Below are positions 34,303 to 43,064 of a stretch of DNA of 64,000 bases, piece after piece. Both the position numbers and the translations under genes were made by a program. The stretch is taken from contig DAOOVD010000006.1 of the NCBI GenBank assembly GCA_035369845.1, positions 1 through 64,000 on the forward strand. Direction: 5' to 3'. The stretch comes from DAOOVD01 sp035369845. GTDB taxonomy: Bacteria > Bacillota > Desulfotomaculia > Desulfotomaculales > Pelotomaculaceae. Numbering within the stretch: position 1 is the stretch's first letter; each line of letters begins with the position of its first letter. The notes below the pieces were generated by a model. That model saw only the letters and a list, made by a program, of their open reading frames with translations. It had not been told where the DNA came from and ran no database searches.

Positions 34303-34314
34303 TTTGTATACAAA
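34303..34314. promoter_or_regulatory. Candidate MarR operator TTTGTATACAAA
   Basis: A perfect 12-base palindrome in the upstream region of the MarR gene, 33 bases before its start. MarR proteins usually bind such sites and repress their own genes. Confidence 0.55.
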
Positions 34315-34373
34315 CATTTTATATGAAACTCAGGTTTAAATCAATATTTCCAGATCTTTTTTGGGGGGGCAAC

Positions 34374-35345
34374 TCAGCGGCCGTGCAGGGTCGGCAGGCC
34401 TTCGGCAGCGGCCGTATTTTTTTCGCCCGCGGCGACTGCCTTACTGGAGCCGGCCCTTTCGTAATAGGCGGCCAGGGCGGGAACCTGCACAATTTCCCGC
34501 TCCGGATAGCGCAGGGCGGTCAACTTGCCTCCCATAACGCAGCCCTGGTCGATGTTTATGGTGTTGTTGATAAATTTCGCTTCGGGAACCGGAGTGTGGC
34601 CGTAAACGATCAGCGCGTTTCCTCTGTATTCACCGGCCCAGTCCCGCTGTACCGGCAGGCCTTCATCCGTCACCTCCCCGGTGGCGTCGCCGAACAGACA
34701 GAAGTTTCTCACCCGCCCGTTCACCTTGCCGATCATCTCTTCTTTAATCCCGCCGTGGAGTGTTTCCAGCTCGCCGCAGCAGCCGTGGATGTCCCCGATG
34801 ATGTCAAAGGGGCCGGGCAGAGAGACCACGTGGTTCAAGATTTCTATTTTGAATGCGGGATCATTCAGGTTTTCCTCCGAGAGGACCTGCACCTGGTCAA
34901 ACCCCTCGTCCCCGGCAACTTTCAACGTGTGCCGGAGCATTTTCTGCATCCTGGCGATAACCGGGAGGATCACCCGGCGGTCCCGCCCCTTGTTCTGCAG
35001 CATGCACACTTCTTCCGGGATGTTGAATATCAGCAGGGCTACATGGAAACCGTGCTTTCTCCCCATGTTCAGAAGTCTGGTGCGCGCCCGGCGGGTAACG
35101 GCTGTTGAATCGGCCGCCGTAAAGCGGCCGAGGGACAGGCGGCGCTCTATGATGTGGTAGAAAAGCTTGAAAGCTTCCTTTGAGGCGCCGATACTGGCTT
35201 CAGAGTCGCTGACCAGCAGGCGGCACTTGTCCGAAGAAACTGTCTCCGTATCCTTGAAAAAACGGGAGGCAAAGGTGGACTTACCGCAGCCCGGCGGCCC
35301 GCACAAGACCAGGAGGGTGGTTCTGGGCAGCGAAATGCTTCCCAT
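34374..35345 (-). CDS. Kinase-phosphatase of Pnkp type with shortened phosphatase domain
   Basis: 323 residues from an ATG with GGAGG upstream. The N-terminal half is a P-loop kinase: VLCGPPGCGKSTFASRFF, then SSDKCRLL, and ADSTAVTRRARTRLL, as in polynucleotide kinase-like proteins. The C-terminal half is a metallophosphatase related to PrpE/Pnkp: FDIIGDIHGCCGELETL, then directly HGGIKEEMIGKVNGRVRNFCLFGDATGE and VYGHTPVPEAKFINNTINIDQGC. Homologous proteins have about 100 residues between GDIHG and the AHGG-IKEE block, including GDxVDRG and GNHD. Those are missing here with no loss of frame, so the kinase may work while the phosphatase is probably dead. Confidence 0.8.
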   Translation of the reverse strand: MGSISLPRTTLLVLCGPPGCGKSTFASRFFKDTETVSSDKCRLLVSDSEASIGASKEAFKLFYHIIERRLSLGRFTAADSTAVTRRARTRLLNMGRKHGFHVALLIFNIPEEVCMLQNKGRDRRVILPVIARMQKMLRHTLKVAGDEGFDQVQVLSEENLNDPAFKIEILNHVVSLPGPFDIIGDIHGCCGELETLHGGIKEEMIGKVNGRVRNFCLFGDATGEVTDEGLPVQRDWAGEYRGNALIVYGHTPVPEAKFINNTINIDQGCVMGGKLTALRYPEREIVQVPALAAYYERAGSSKAVAAGEKNTAAAEGLPTLHGR

Positions 35346-35615
35346 TTTTATGCCTCCGTGAATGAAATAAATTTTCACAAAACATGTGCGTTTTTACAGT
35401 TTGCTCTGACGGTCTTTGGTTTATTCCAGGCGGCGGAACTTTATCCGTTCCGTCCCCCGATTCAGGGCCGGCCGGGCAGGCCTGCCCGCGCCGCCGGCGC
35501 CCGGTCCCGCTTGCGCGGAACTGTTCAAAGCCGTTGCCGCTCCTGCGGTTGCAAACCAAAAGTTGCTACGTTTATCGCAGCGGCAATGTCTTGCCGGTTC
35601 CGGTCGTGTCAGGCA

Positions 35616-35641
35616 ACAAACCGCCTGGCGAGGCGGTTTGT
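35616..35641. terminator. GC-rich hairpin, possible terminator
   Basis: A 10-bp stem ACAAACCGCC / GGCGGTTTGT with a 6-base loop, 19 bases after the end of the minus-strand Cys/Pro-rich gene. There is no clear T-run, so intrinsic termination is uncertain. The rest of 35346-35659 shows nothing else. Confidence 0.45.
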
Positions 35642-35659
35642 GTGCGGCAGGAATTATTC

Positions 35660-36169
35660 TTATTTCCCGTCCTTTTTCTTCTCGGAGAAGGGCATTGTGC
35701 CGGGGCTTACCGGGCAGGGGGCGCCGCCGATGGCCGGGCAGGGAGCGCCGGGTCTGACGCCGGGGCAGGTCACGCCGGGAGAAACCGGGCAGGCGAAGCC
35801 GGGTCCGAATCCCATGCCGGGTCCCGCGCCCGCACCCGGTCCCGGTCCGAGTCCCATGCCGGGGCTTACCGGGCAGGGAGCGCCGGGCCCCGGGCAGGTG
35901 ACGCTGGCGGCAAACGGGCAGACAGCTCCGGGACGCGCCGCCGGACAGGTGTTTCCAGGTCCGGGAAGGGGTACGGCCTCAGTCCGGTAAGCGGCAAGAA
36001 CCGTATTCCAGAACATGACTTCCCCAATTTCATCCTTCATACAAAGCAGGATTATCTGACGGGTGCATTCGTCCGGGGCCGCATCCGCCAGCCTGGAAAG
36101 GCGCCTTATCTGCATGAGTTCGATGCAGATTACCCTGTAAATTAAAGGAAGAGCCGCACTTGCGTTCAT
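35660..36169 (-). CDS. Gly/Pro/Cys-rich protein, unknown
   Basis: 169 residues from an ATG with GGAGGT upstream. The first 70 residues are helical (LIYRVICIELMQIRRLSRLAD). The rest is low-complexity: short Cys-Pro modules such as CPVSPG (three times), CPG and CPA, and a GPGPGAGAGPGMGFGPG run. It resembles coat or exosporium proteins of spores in composition only. It lies after a related-looking unknown gene on the same strand. Codon bias and sequence complexity differ from neighbours. Confidence 0.55.
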   Translation of the reverse strand: MNASAALPLIYRVICIELMQIRRLSRLADAAPDECTRQIILLCMKDEIGEVMFWNTVLAAYRTEAVPLPGPGNTCPAARPGAVCPFAASVTCPGPGAPCPVSPGMGLGPGPGAGAGPGMGFGPGFACPVSPGVTCPGVRPGAPCPAIGGAPCPVSPGTMPFSEKKKDGK

Positions 36170-36186
36170 TTTCAATACCTCCACGA

Positions 36187-36519
36187 TTATTTTGATTCAT
36201 CCTGTTTCTTTTCTTTTTCACTTACCCCGAAGAAGCCGGGAACTCCGGGCGGGTCGACGGGGGGCGCGGTGAATGCCCCCGATATCATCCTGAGCAGATC
36301 GGCGGTCCGAAGTTCCTGTCCGGCCTTGTTCATGATTATGCACTTAAGCTGTTCCGACGGTATGCACTGCGCTATCTGCTCATAAAGGGCGGCTTCCATC
36401 TGTTCGCCTTCTATAAGCCTTGCCAGGGTTGCCTGGGGATCGGGGCAGCCTATTATGCCGTCCATATCGCCCATCATTACTCCAGCCGTTCCCGGTATAC
36501 TCTCTTTCTTGATCTCCAT
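36187..36519 (-). CDS. Small helical protein, unknown
   Basis: 110 residues. A central helical stretch (LARLIEGEQMEAALYEQIAQC...LKCIIMNKAGQELRTADLLRMI) looks like part of a ferritin-like helical bundle, though no metal ligand set is certain. A Pro-rich segment (PPVDPPGVPGF) and a Lys/Glu tail end it. It probably forms an operon with the Cys/Pro-rich gene 17 bases downstream; both contain scattered cysteines. Role unknown, possibly spore-surface related. Confidence 0.5.
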   Translation of the reverse strand: MEIKKESIPGTAGVMMGDMDGIIGCPDPQATLARLIEGEQMEAALYEQIAQCIPSEQLKCIIMNKAGQELRTADLLRMISGAFTAPPVDPPGVPGFFGVSEKEKKQDESK

Positions 36520-36637
36520 GACAAAGGTCCTCCCGTTCTTTCTTATTTCGCTATATCATATGTAAGGCTGCCGGAGATGGTCACTGTTTCCTCCAGATGC
36601 ATTTTTTTCACTGTGCGGGATACCGGGAAAAAACTGC

Positions 36638-36667
36638 TTGACACTTTTTCCGCAAATTTTGTATACT
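36638..36667 (+). promoter_or_regulatory. Promoter of the ilv-leu operon
   Basis: TTGACA at 36638-36643, an 18-base spacer, and TATACT at 36662-36667. Transcription would start near 36674, just before the T-box leader. Confidence 0.75.
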
Positions 36668-36674
36668 GGATAAT

Positions 36675-36976
36675 AAGTTATATTCGGAAAAGGCCGTGAA
36701 GGGGACTAAAGGCCGAGTCGAGGGCTGCAGAGAGCCGGGTCAGCTGAAAACCGGCGCCTGTTCACCCGGCTGTACATCACCCCGGAGCCGCCGGCTGAAA
36801 GATTTTCGAGTAGGCTGTGCCGGGCCAGGCGCCCGTTACAACGCAGTGCCCGGAAAGGCACACTGAGGGGCTTTCGCTTGCATACGAGCGAGGCTAGCAG
36901 GGTGGTACCGCGCAAGGTTTCGACCTCTCGTCCCTGGCAGTTAAAAGTGGCTGCTGGCGGGAGGTTGTTTTATTTC
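36675..36976 (+). ncRNA. T-box leader controlling the branched-chain amino acid operon
   Basis: The conserved T-box AGGGTGGTACCGCG is at 36899-36912. It is followed by a terminator hairpin (CCTCTCGTCCCTGGCAG / CTGCTGGCGGGAGG, about 36924-36965) and a T-rich run (TTGTTTTATTTC). Upstream, the leader folds as a long stem I with complementary CCGGGT / ACCCGG arms. The specifier codon is probably ATC at 36776-36778 (isoleucine), followed by the usual ACC-type stretch, though the loop was placed by eye. Uncharged tRNA would pair with AGGGTGG..., prevent termination and switch on the ilv-leu genes. Confidence 0.92.
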
Positions 36977-37129
36977 TAAAAAATGAAGCCAGTATTCGGC
37001 AGAAAAACCGGGAACGGCCGAAAAACTCCGAAAAAGCTTTATTTTACAGTTTTTTAAAAACCAAAACAGGAATTACCGGTTTTTTGTTGTATTATTTTGA
37101 AAAATCGAATTTTTTGGGAGAGTGGGTTT

Positions 37130-38026
37130 ATGATCATCTATCTGAACGGTGAATATGTGCCAAAAGAAAAGGCGGTTGTGTCGGTTTTCGACCACGGTCT
37201 TTTATACGGCGACGGTGTTTTTGAAGGCATCCGCGCCTATCACGGAAGGGTTTTCAAACTTGGTGAGCATATTGACCGCCTGTACGACGGGGCCAGGGCC
37301 ATTGCCCTGGAGATACCCGTTTCGAAGGAAGAGATGCAGGAAATCGTGCTGGAAACGCTGCGGCGCAACAACCTGCGCGACGCCTATATCCGCCTGGTTG
37401 TCACCAGGGGCCCCGGCGATCTCGGCCTGGATCCGAAGAAGTGCCCCAAGCCTTTTGTCTTCTGCATTACGGCTTCCATTGTGCTCTATCCGGATGAAAT
37501 GTACGAGAAAGGGCTGGAGGTGATTACCGTCTCGACGAGGCGCAACATACCTGTCGCCTGCAATCCCCGGGTCAAGTCCCTGAACTATTTGAACAACATA
37601 TATGCGAAGATCGAGGCAAACCGGGCCGGTGTTCTCGAGGCGCTCATGCTGAACGCCGACGGTTACGTGGCCGAGGCCACCGGAGACAACGTTTTTATTG
37701 TGAAGAAAGGCGTTCTTATAACTCCGCCTCCCTTTGTCGGGATACTCGAGGGAATTACCCGCAACGCGGTAATGGACCTTGCCCGTGAGAGGGGGATTCC
37801 CGTTGAGGAAAAACTGTTTACCCTTTTCGACGTTTATACCGCTGACGAAGTGTTTCTCACCGGCACCGCCGCCGAGGTTATTCCCACCGTCAAGGTAGAC
37901 GGCCGGGTTATCGCCGACGGACGTCCCGGCGTAATTACCAGGCAGTTGAGGGATGCTTTCCATGAGCTTACCAAGGCGGACGGCCCCCTTATTTATCCCC
38001 GGGAGGCTGTCTGCTCCGCGAAATAG
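37130..38026 (+). CDS. ilvE: Branched-chain amino acid aminotransferase
   Basis: 298 residues, PLP-dependent fold IV. Evidence is FDHGLLYGDGVFEGIRAY (about 20-37), the PLP lysine in NPRVKSLNYLNNIY (about K149), and the C-terminal EVFLTGTAAEVIPT. It performs the last step of valine, leucine and isoleucine synthesis with glutamate. ATG at 37130 after GGGAG; an upstream in-frame start lies before the site. First gene behind the T-box. Confidence 0.93.
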   Translation: MIIYLNGEYVPKEKAVVSVFDHGLLYGDGVFEGIRAYHGRVFKLGEHIDRLYDGARAIALEIPVSKEEMQEIVLETLRRNNLRDAYIRLVVTRGPGDLGLDPKKCPKPFVFCITASIVLYPDEMYEKGLEVITVSTRRNIPVACNPRVKSLNYLNNIYAKIEANRAGVLEALMLNADGYVAEATGDNVFIVKKGVLITPPPFVGILEGITRNAVMDLARERGIPVEEKLFTLFDVYTADEVFLTGTAAEVIPTVKVDGRVIADGRPGVITRQLRDAFHELTKADGPLIYPREAVCSAK

Positions 38027-38056
38027 AATATTCTTTAAATTCATACGGGCGAAATC

Positions 38057-38080
38057 AGGCCGGCCGTGTCCGGCCTTTTC
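38057..38080 (+). terminator. Hairpin in the ilvE-ilvD gap
   Basis: Stem AGGCCGG / CCGGCCT with a 6-base loop and TTTTC after it. It may reduce or end part of transcription between ilvE and ilvD. Confidence 0.55.
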
Positions 38081-38142
38081 TCATACCTGATCCCCGACGT
38101 CCGGTTCCGTATAACCACCATATAAAAAAGGAGGAATAAAAC

Positions 38143-39810
38143 GTGCGCAGCGATGTAATGAAAAAAGGCGTGGAAAAAGCTCCCCACCGGTCCCTTTTTA
38201 AGGCGCTCGGTTACATCGACCGGGAAATGGAGCAGCCTTTGATCGGAGTGGTGAACTCTTTTAACGAAATAGTACCCGGCCATATTCACTTAAATGATAT
38301 AACGGAGGCGGTCAAAGCCGGAGTGCGCACCGGCGGGGGCACTCCGGTCGAATTTCCGTCCATCGGCGTATGCGACGGCATTGCCATGAACCACGCCGGC
38401 ATGAAATACTCCCTGGCCAGCCGGGAACTGATTGCCGACAGCATCGAGGTGATGGCGGAGGCCCACCCGTTCGACGGGCTGGTGCTGGTTACGAGCTGCG
38501 ACAAGGTGGTGCCCGGGATGCTGATGGCGGCCGCCAGGCTGGACATTCCGGCCATAGTCGTCAGCGGCGGCCCGATGCTGGCCGGAAGGTATAAAGGAAA
38601 GGACGTGTCGATAAGCAACCTTTTTGAAGCGGTCGGCAGGGTGTACGCGGGTACCATGACCGAGGAGGAGCTGCACGAGCTCGAGGAGGCGGCGTGTCCC
38701 GGCTGCGGCTCTTGCGCCGGAATGTTTACCGCCAACTCGATGAACTGCCTGACCGAGGCTATCGGTATGGCCCTCCCGGGCAACGGGACGATACCGGCGG
38801 TTACCGCCGCCCGGCGCCGCCTGGCCAAAATGACCGGAATCAAAATCGTGGAACTGGTGCGGAAAGGCATCCGCCCGTCGCACATTATGACCGAGACGGC
38901 CTTTAAAAACGGACTTGCCGTCGACATGGCCCTGGGCTGCTCGACCAATACCGTCCTCCACCTGCCGGCCATTGCCTCGGAGGCGGGAGTGGAGATAAAC
39001 CTTGACGACATCAACTTCATCAGCGAGCGGACGCCCAACCTCTGCAAGCTCAGTCCCATGGGGCCGGTTTTCCTGCAGGACCTGGACGAAGCCGGGGGAA
39101 TTCAGGCGGTGATGGCGGAACTGGCCAAAAAGCGCCTGATCGATCCGGACGCCCTTACCGTCAGCGGCACCGTCGCCGAGAATATTCGCGGCAAAGAGGT
39201 GCTGCGCAGGGATGTTGTCCGCAGCGTTGAAGACCCGTACAGTGCGACCGGCGGCATCGCGATCCTGCGGGGCAACCTGGCTCCGGACGGGGCGGTTGTG
39301 AAGAAAGCGGCCGTAGCCGCCGAAATGCTGAGGCACAAAGGGCCGGCCCGCGTTTTTGAATCCGAGGAAGAAGCCGTTCAGGCCATTGCCGCCCGTAAGA
39401 TCAACAAGGGCGACGTAATCGTCATCCGTTACGAGGGGCCCAAGGGCGGTCCGGGGATGAGGGAAATGCTCACCCCCACCTCCGCCGTGGTGGGCATGGG
39501 GCTGGATAAAGACGTGGCCCTGCTGACGGACGGGCGGTTTTCGGGAGCGACCCGGGGCGCGTCCATCGGCCATATTTCCCCCGAAGCGGCCGAGGGCGGC
39601 CCCATAGCGGTGCTGAGAGACGGAGACATTATCGAGATTGACATGCTGAACAATTCCTTGAGCGTTGCGCTCAGCAGCGCGGAAATAAACGCCCGGCTGA
39701 AAGACTGGACGCCTCCCGAACCGAAGGTAAAGAAAGGATATCTTGCCCGCTATGCCCGCAGCGTGACATCGGCGAGCACGGGTGCGATAATCAGGAAGGA
39801 AGAAAAATAA
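38143..39810 (+). CDS. ilvD: Dihydroxy-acid dehydratase
   Basis: 555 residues from GTG with AAGGAGG upstream. Iron-sulfur ligands are visible: TSCDKVVPGMLM and CPGCGSCAGMFTANSMNCL. It dehydrates 2,3-dihydroxy-isovalerate and methylvalerate to the keto acids. GTG start and length match the family. Confidence 0.96.
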   Translation: MRSDVMKKGVEKAPHRSLFKALGYIDREMEQPLIGVVNSFNEIVPGHIHLNDITEAVKAGVRTGGGTPVEFPSIGVCDGIAMNHAGMKYSLASRELIADSIEVMAEAHPFDGLVLVTSCDKVVPGMLMAAARLDIPAIVVSGGPMLAGRYKGKDVSISNLFEAVGRVYAGTMTEEELHELEEAACPGCGSCAGMFTANSMNCLTEAIGMALPGNGTIPAVTAARRRLAKMTGIKIVELVRKGIRPSHIMTETAFKNGLAVDMALGCSTNTVLHLPAIASEAGVEINLDDINFISERTPNLCKLSPMGPVFLQDLDEAGGIQAVMAELAKKRLIDPDALTVSGTVAENIRGKEVLRRDVVRSVEDPYSATGGIAILRGNLAPDGAVVKKAAVAAEMLRHKGPARVFESEEEAVQAIAARKINKGDVIVIRYEGPKGGPGMREMLTPTSAVVGMGLDKDVALLTDGRFSGATRGASIGHISPEAAEGGPIAVLRDGDIIEIDMLNNSLSVALSSAEINARLKDWTPPEPKVKKGYLARYARSVTSASTGAIIRKEEK

Positions 39811-39811
39811 A

Positions 39812-41479
39812 ATGGCCAAAAAGGAATTGTCCGGGGCGCAGATCCTGGTTAAAAGCCTGGAGGCCGAAGGGGTCGATACCATATTCGGCTACCCCGGGGG
39901 GCAGGCTTTGCCGATATATGACGCCCTGTACGACGCCGACATCAGGCACATACTGACCAGACACGAGCAGGGGGCGGCCCACGCCGCGGACGGTTACGCC
40001 CGCGCCACCGGGAAGCCGGGGGTGTGCCTGGCCACTTCCGGTCCGGGCGCCACCAACCTTGTCACCGGTATCGCCAACGCCTACATGGATTCCGTGCCCG
40101 TGGTGGCCGTCACCGGCCAGGTCCCGCGGCGCCTCCTGGGGAGGGACTCCTTTCAGGAGGCGGACATCGTGGGCATTACCATGCCCATTACAAAACACAG
40201 CTATCACGTGGAGGATGTCTCCGAACTGGCGCAGGTGGTTAAAGAAGCCTTTCATATCGCCACAACCGGCAGGCCGGGACCGGTGCTGATCGACCTGCCC
40301 TCGGATATTTCCCTGTCAAAGATCGAGTACCGGGAGCCGGAGGAGATCTGCCTGCCGGGCTACCGGCCGCCGGCGGACGCCGATCCGGAGCAGGTAATCC
40401 GGGCCGCCGGAGCCATTGCCGGGGCGGAGCGGCCGGTCATTTACGCCGGCGGGGGCGTGGTCATTTCCGGCGCCCATGAAGAACTGCTCCGCTTCGCGGA
40501 ACTGCTGGCGGCGCCCGTCTGCACCACTTTGATGGGCCTGGGCAGCTTCCCCGGGAATCACCCGCTGTCCCTCGGCATGCTCGGAATGCACGGAACCAAG
40601 TACGCAAACTACGCCGTAACCGAGTGCGACCTCCTCATCGCCGTCGGCGCCCGCTTTGACGACCGCGTTACCGGAAAACCGGAGACGTTTGCGCCGGAGG
40701 CCAAGATCATTCACATAGACATAGATCCGGCGGAAGTAGGGAAAAATGTTCGGGTAGACATTCCCGTTGTGGGCGACGTGAAGAGAGTCCTGAACCAGCT
40801 TCTGGCGGTCCTCCAGCCCCGTCTGGGGGAAGCCTGGAAGAAGAAAATCGAGCACTGGAAAAAAGAGTATCCTCTGACGTACTGCGAAAAGGGGGAGTTG
40901 AAACCCCAGGAAATCATAAGGGAAATTTACAACCTCACCGGGGGCGACGCCCGGATTACCACCGAGGTCGGCCAGCACCAGATGTGGACCGCTCAGTATT
41001 ACACCTTTACCAGGCCGCGCTCGTTTATCTCCTCCGGCGGGCTGGGGGCCATGGGTTTCGGCATGCCGGCGGCAATCGGCGTCCAGGTGGGCTGTCCGGA
41101 AGAAGTGGTCTTCGACGTAGCGGGCGACGGAAGCATCCAGATGAATATCCAGGAGCTTTGTACGGCGGTGAACTACGAGCTTCCGATCAACGTGGCCATT
41201 ATAGACAACGGCTACCTGGGCATGGTCAGGCAGTGGCAGGAGTTGTTCTACAACCGCAGGTACTCCCAGAGCGAGTTGAGAAACCCGGACTTCGTCAAGC
41301 TGGCCGAGGCCTACGGCGCCGAAGGCATCAGGGTGACGAAGCGGGCCGGGGTGGCTCCTGCGCTGGAACAGGCGATCCGTTCCAGCAAGCCGGTGATGAT
41401 CGATTTTATCGTGGACAGGGAGGAAAACGTTCTTCCCATGGTCCCGCCCGGCGGCTCGCTGAGCAAGATGATCGGATAA
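39812..41479 (+). CDS. ilvB: Acetolactate synthase large subunit (first copy)
   Basis: 555 residues, ThDP-dependent. FGYPGGQALPIYDAL and RHEQGAAHAADGYARATGKPG at the N-terminus, the FAD-region GARFDDRVTGK, and the ThDP motif GDGSIQMNIQELCTAVNYELPIN near the C-terminus. It joins two pyruvates, or pyruvate and 2-oxobutyrate. It lies 1 base after ilvD and is followed by the regulatory subunit ilvN. A second large subunit is encoded at 43065. Confidence 0.95.
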   Translation: MAKKELSGAQILVKSLEAEGVDTIFGYPGGQALPIYDALYDADIRHILTRHEQGAAHAADGYARATGKPGVCLATSGPGATNLVTGIANAYMDSVPVVAVTGQVPRRLLGRDSFQEADIVGITMPITKHSYHVEDVSELAQVVKEAFHIATTGRPGPVLIDLPSDISLSKIEYREPEEICLPGYRPPADADPEQVIRAAGAIAGAERPVIYAGGGVVISGAHEELLRFAELLAAPVCTTLMGLGSFPGNHPLSLGMLGMHGTKYANYAVTECDLLIAVGARFDDRVTGKPETFAPEAKIIHIDIDPAEVGKNVRVDIPVVGDVKRVLNQLLAVLQPRLGEAWKKKIEHWKKEYPLTYCEKGELKPQEIIREIYNLTGGDARITTEVGQHQMWTAQYYTFTRPRSFISSGGLGAMGFGMPAAIGVQVGCPEEVVFDVAGDGSIQMNIQELCTAVNYELPINVAIIDNGYLGMVRQWQELFYNRRYSQSELRNPDFVKLAEAYGAEGIRVTKRAGVAPALEQAIRSSKPVMIDFIVDREENVLPMVPPGGSLSKMIG

Positions 41480-41495
41480 GAATGGAGGTGCTTTT

Positions 41496-42023
41496 ATGAC
41501 ACACACACTTTCAGTGCTGGTGCACAACACCCCGGGAGTGCTGGCGCGGATAGCCGGCCTTTTCAGCAGGCGGGGTTTCAACATCGACAGCCTCGCCGTG
41601 GGAAGGACGCACGACCCCACGGTTTCGAGAATGACCATCGTGGTGGAGGGTGACGACCAGATCCTGGAGCAGGTCACCAAGCAGCTTCATAAGCTAATCG
41701 ACGTCATTAAGATCAGCGACATAACCAAGGACGTCTATGTCGACCGGGAACTGGTGATGATCAAGGTCCACGCCGAAGCTGCGGCGAGAGCCGAAATCAT
41801 GCAACTGGTGGATATTTTCCGCGCCCGGATAGTGGACGTGGGACGCAAGAGTTTGACGATAGAGGTGACGGGAAACGAGGGCAAGATCAACGCCTTTGAG
41901 GACTGTCTGCGGCCCTTCGGTATCAAGGAACTGGTCAGAACGGGCAAGATCGCCATGCTGCGGGGCCTCAGATCCAGTTCTGTGGATAAAGAAAACAGCC
42001 ATAAAGAGGAGGATGTTGACTAA
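41496..42023 (+). CDS. ilvN: Acetolactate synthase small (regulatory) subunit
   Basis: 175 residues. The N-terminal ACT domain (LSVLVHNTPGVLARIAGLFSRRGFNIDSL) gives feedback inhibition by valine, followed by the second domain DRELVMIKVHAEAAARAEI. The ATG follows GGAGGTG. It overlaps ilvC by one base (TAATG). Confidence 0.95.
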   Translation: MTHTLSVLVHNTPGVLARIAGLFSRRGFNIDSLAVGRTHDPTVSRMTIVVEGDDQILEQVTKQLHKLIDVIKISDITKDVYVDRELVMIKVHAEAAARAEIMQLVDIFRARIVDVGRKSLTIEVTGNEGKINAFEDCLRPFGIKELVRTGKIAMLRGLRSSSVDKENSHKEEDVD

Positions 42024-43015
42024 TGGCAAAAGTTTACTACGACCAGGATGCAGATCTGAATTTGCTTAAAGGCAAGAAAATCGCAATCATCGGGTACGGC
42101 AGCCAGGGGCACGCCCAGGCGCAAAACCTCCGGGACAGCGGGCTCGAAGTGGTCGTCGGCCTGCGCAAGGACCTGCCGGACTGGCAGAAGGCCGAGGCCG
42201 ACGGGCTGAAAGTGACGACCGTGCCTGAAGCGGCGGAAGCCGGAGACGTCATTCAGATCCTGGTGCCCGACGAAATCCAGGCCGCTCTGTATAGGGAGGA
42301 AATCGAGCCGTATCTCAAAGCGGGCAACGCCCTGATGTTTTCCCACGGCTTCAACATTCACTTCGGTCAGATCGTGCCGCCGGAAAACGTCGACGTGTTC
42401 ATGGTGGCGCCCAAAGGGCCCGGCCACCTGGTGCGCAGGATGTACGTGGAGGGCAAGGGGGTTCCCTGCCTGGTCGCAGTTTACCAGGACTATACCGGGC
42501 AGGCGAAGCAGGTGGGTCTTGCCTACGCCAAGGGCATCGGCGGGACCAGGGCCGGCGTGTTTGAGACGACCTTCAAGGAGGAAACCGAAACCGACCTTTT
42601 CGGCGAGCAGGCCGTTCTGTGCGGCGGCGTGACCGAGCTGATCAAGGCGGGCTTCGACACCCTGGTGGAAGCCGGCTACGCGCCCGAAATCGCCTATTTC
42701 GAGTGCCTCCACGAAATGAAGCTGATCATCGATCTGGTCGTCGAGGGCGGACTGAGCCTGATGCGCCACTCGATCAGCAACACCGCCGAATACGGCGATT
42801 ACATGAGCGGCAAACGGATCATTACCGAGGAAACCCGCAAAGAGATGAAAAAAATCCTTGAGGAGGTTCAGAACGGCGAGTTCGCCAAGAGGTGGATTCT
42901 GGAGAACCAGGCCGGCCGCCCGGTGTACAACGCGATTGCCAGGCGGGAGAAGGAGCACCTGATAGAAAAAGTGGGGGCCGAGCTGCGCGCCATGATGCCG
43001 TGGCTCAAAAAATAA
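42023..43015 (+). CDS. ilvC: Ketol-acid reductoisomerase
   Basis: 330 residues, class I. NADP motif GYGSQGHAQAQNLRDSG near the start, then MVAPKGPGHLVRRMY, and the C-terminal knotted domain with KGIGGTRAGVFETTFKEETETDLFGEQ supplying the Mg ligands. It isomerises and reduces acetolactate. ATG overlaps the ilvN stop; GGAGGATG precedes it. Confidence 0.96.
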   Translation: MAKVYYDQDADLNLLKGKKIAIIGYGSQGHAQAQNLRDSGLEVVVGLRKDLPDWQKAEADGLKVTTVPEAAEAGDVIQILVPDEIQAALYREEIEPYLKAGNALMFSHGFNIHFGQIVPPENVDVFMVAPKGPGHLVRRMYVEGKGVPCLVAVYQDYTGQAKQVGLAYAKGIGGTRAGVFETTFKEETETDLFGEQAVLCGGVTELIKAGFDTLVEAGYAPEIAYFECLHEMKLIIDLVVEGGLSLMRHSISNTAEYGDYMSGKRIITEETRKEMKKILEEVQNGEFAKRWILENQAGRPVYNAIARREKEHLIEKVGAELRAMMPWLKK

Positions 43016-43064
43016 AAGTGGGGAATGAGATTTAAGACTCACTATCAAAATCGGGGTGAATGTT

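Noticed and set aside
38290..39882. Long minus-strand open frame (530 codons) opposite ilvD
   Set aside because: Shadow of ilvD; no domains and no start signal.
40316..41680. Minus-strand open frame opposite ilvB
   Set aside because: Shadow of ilvB/ilvN; composition reflects the opposite strand only.
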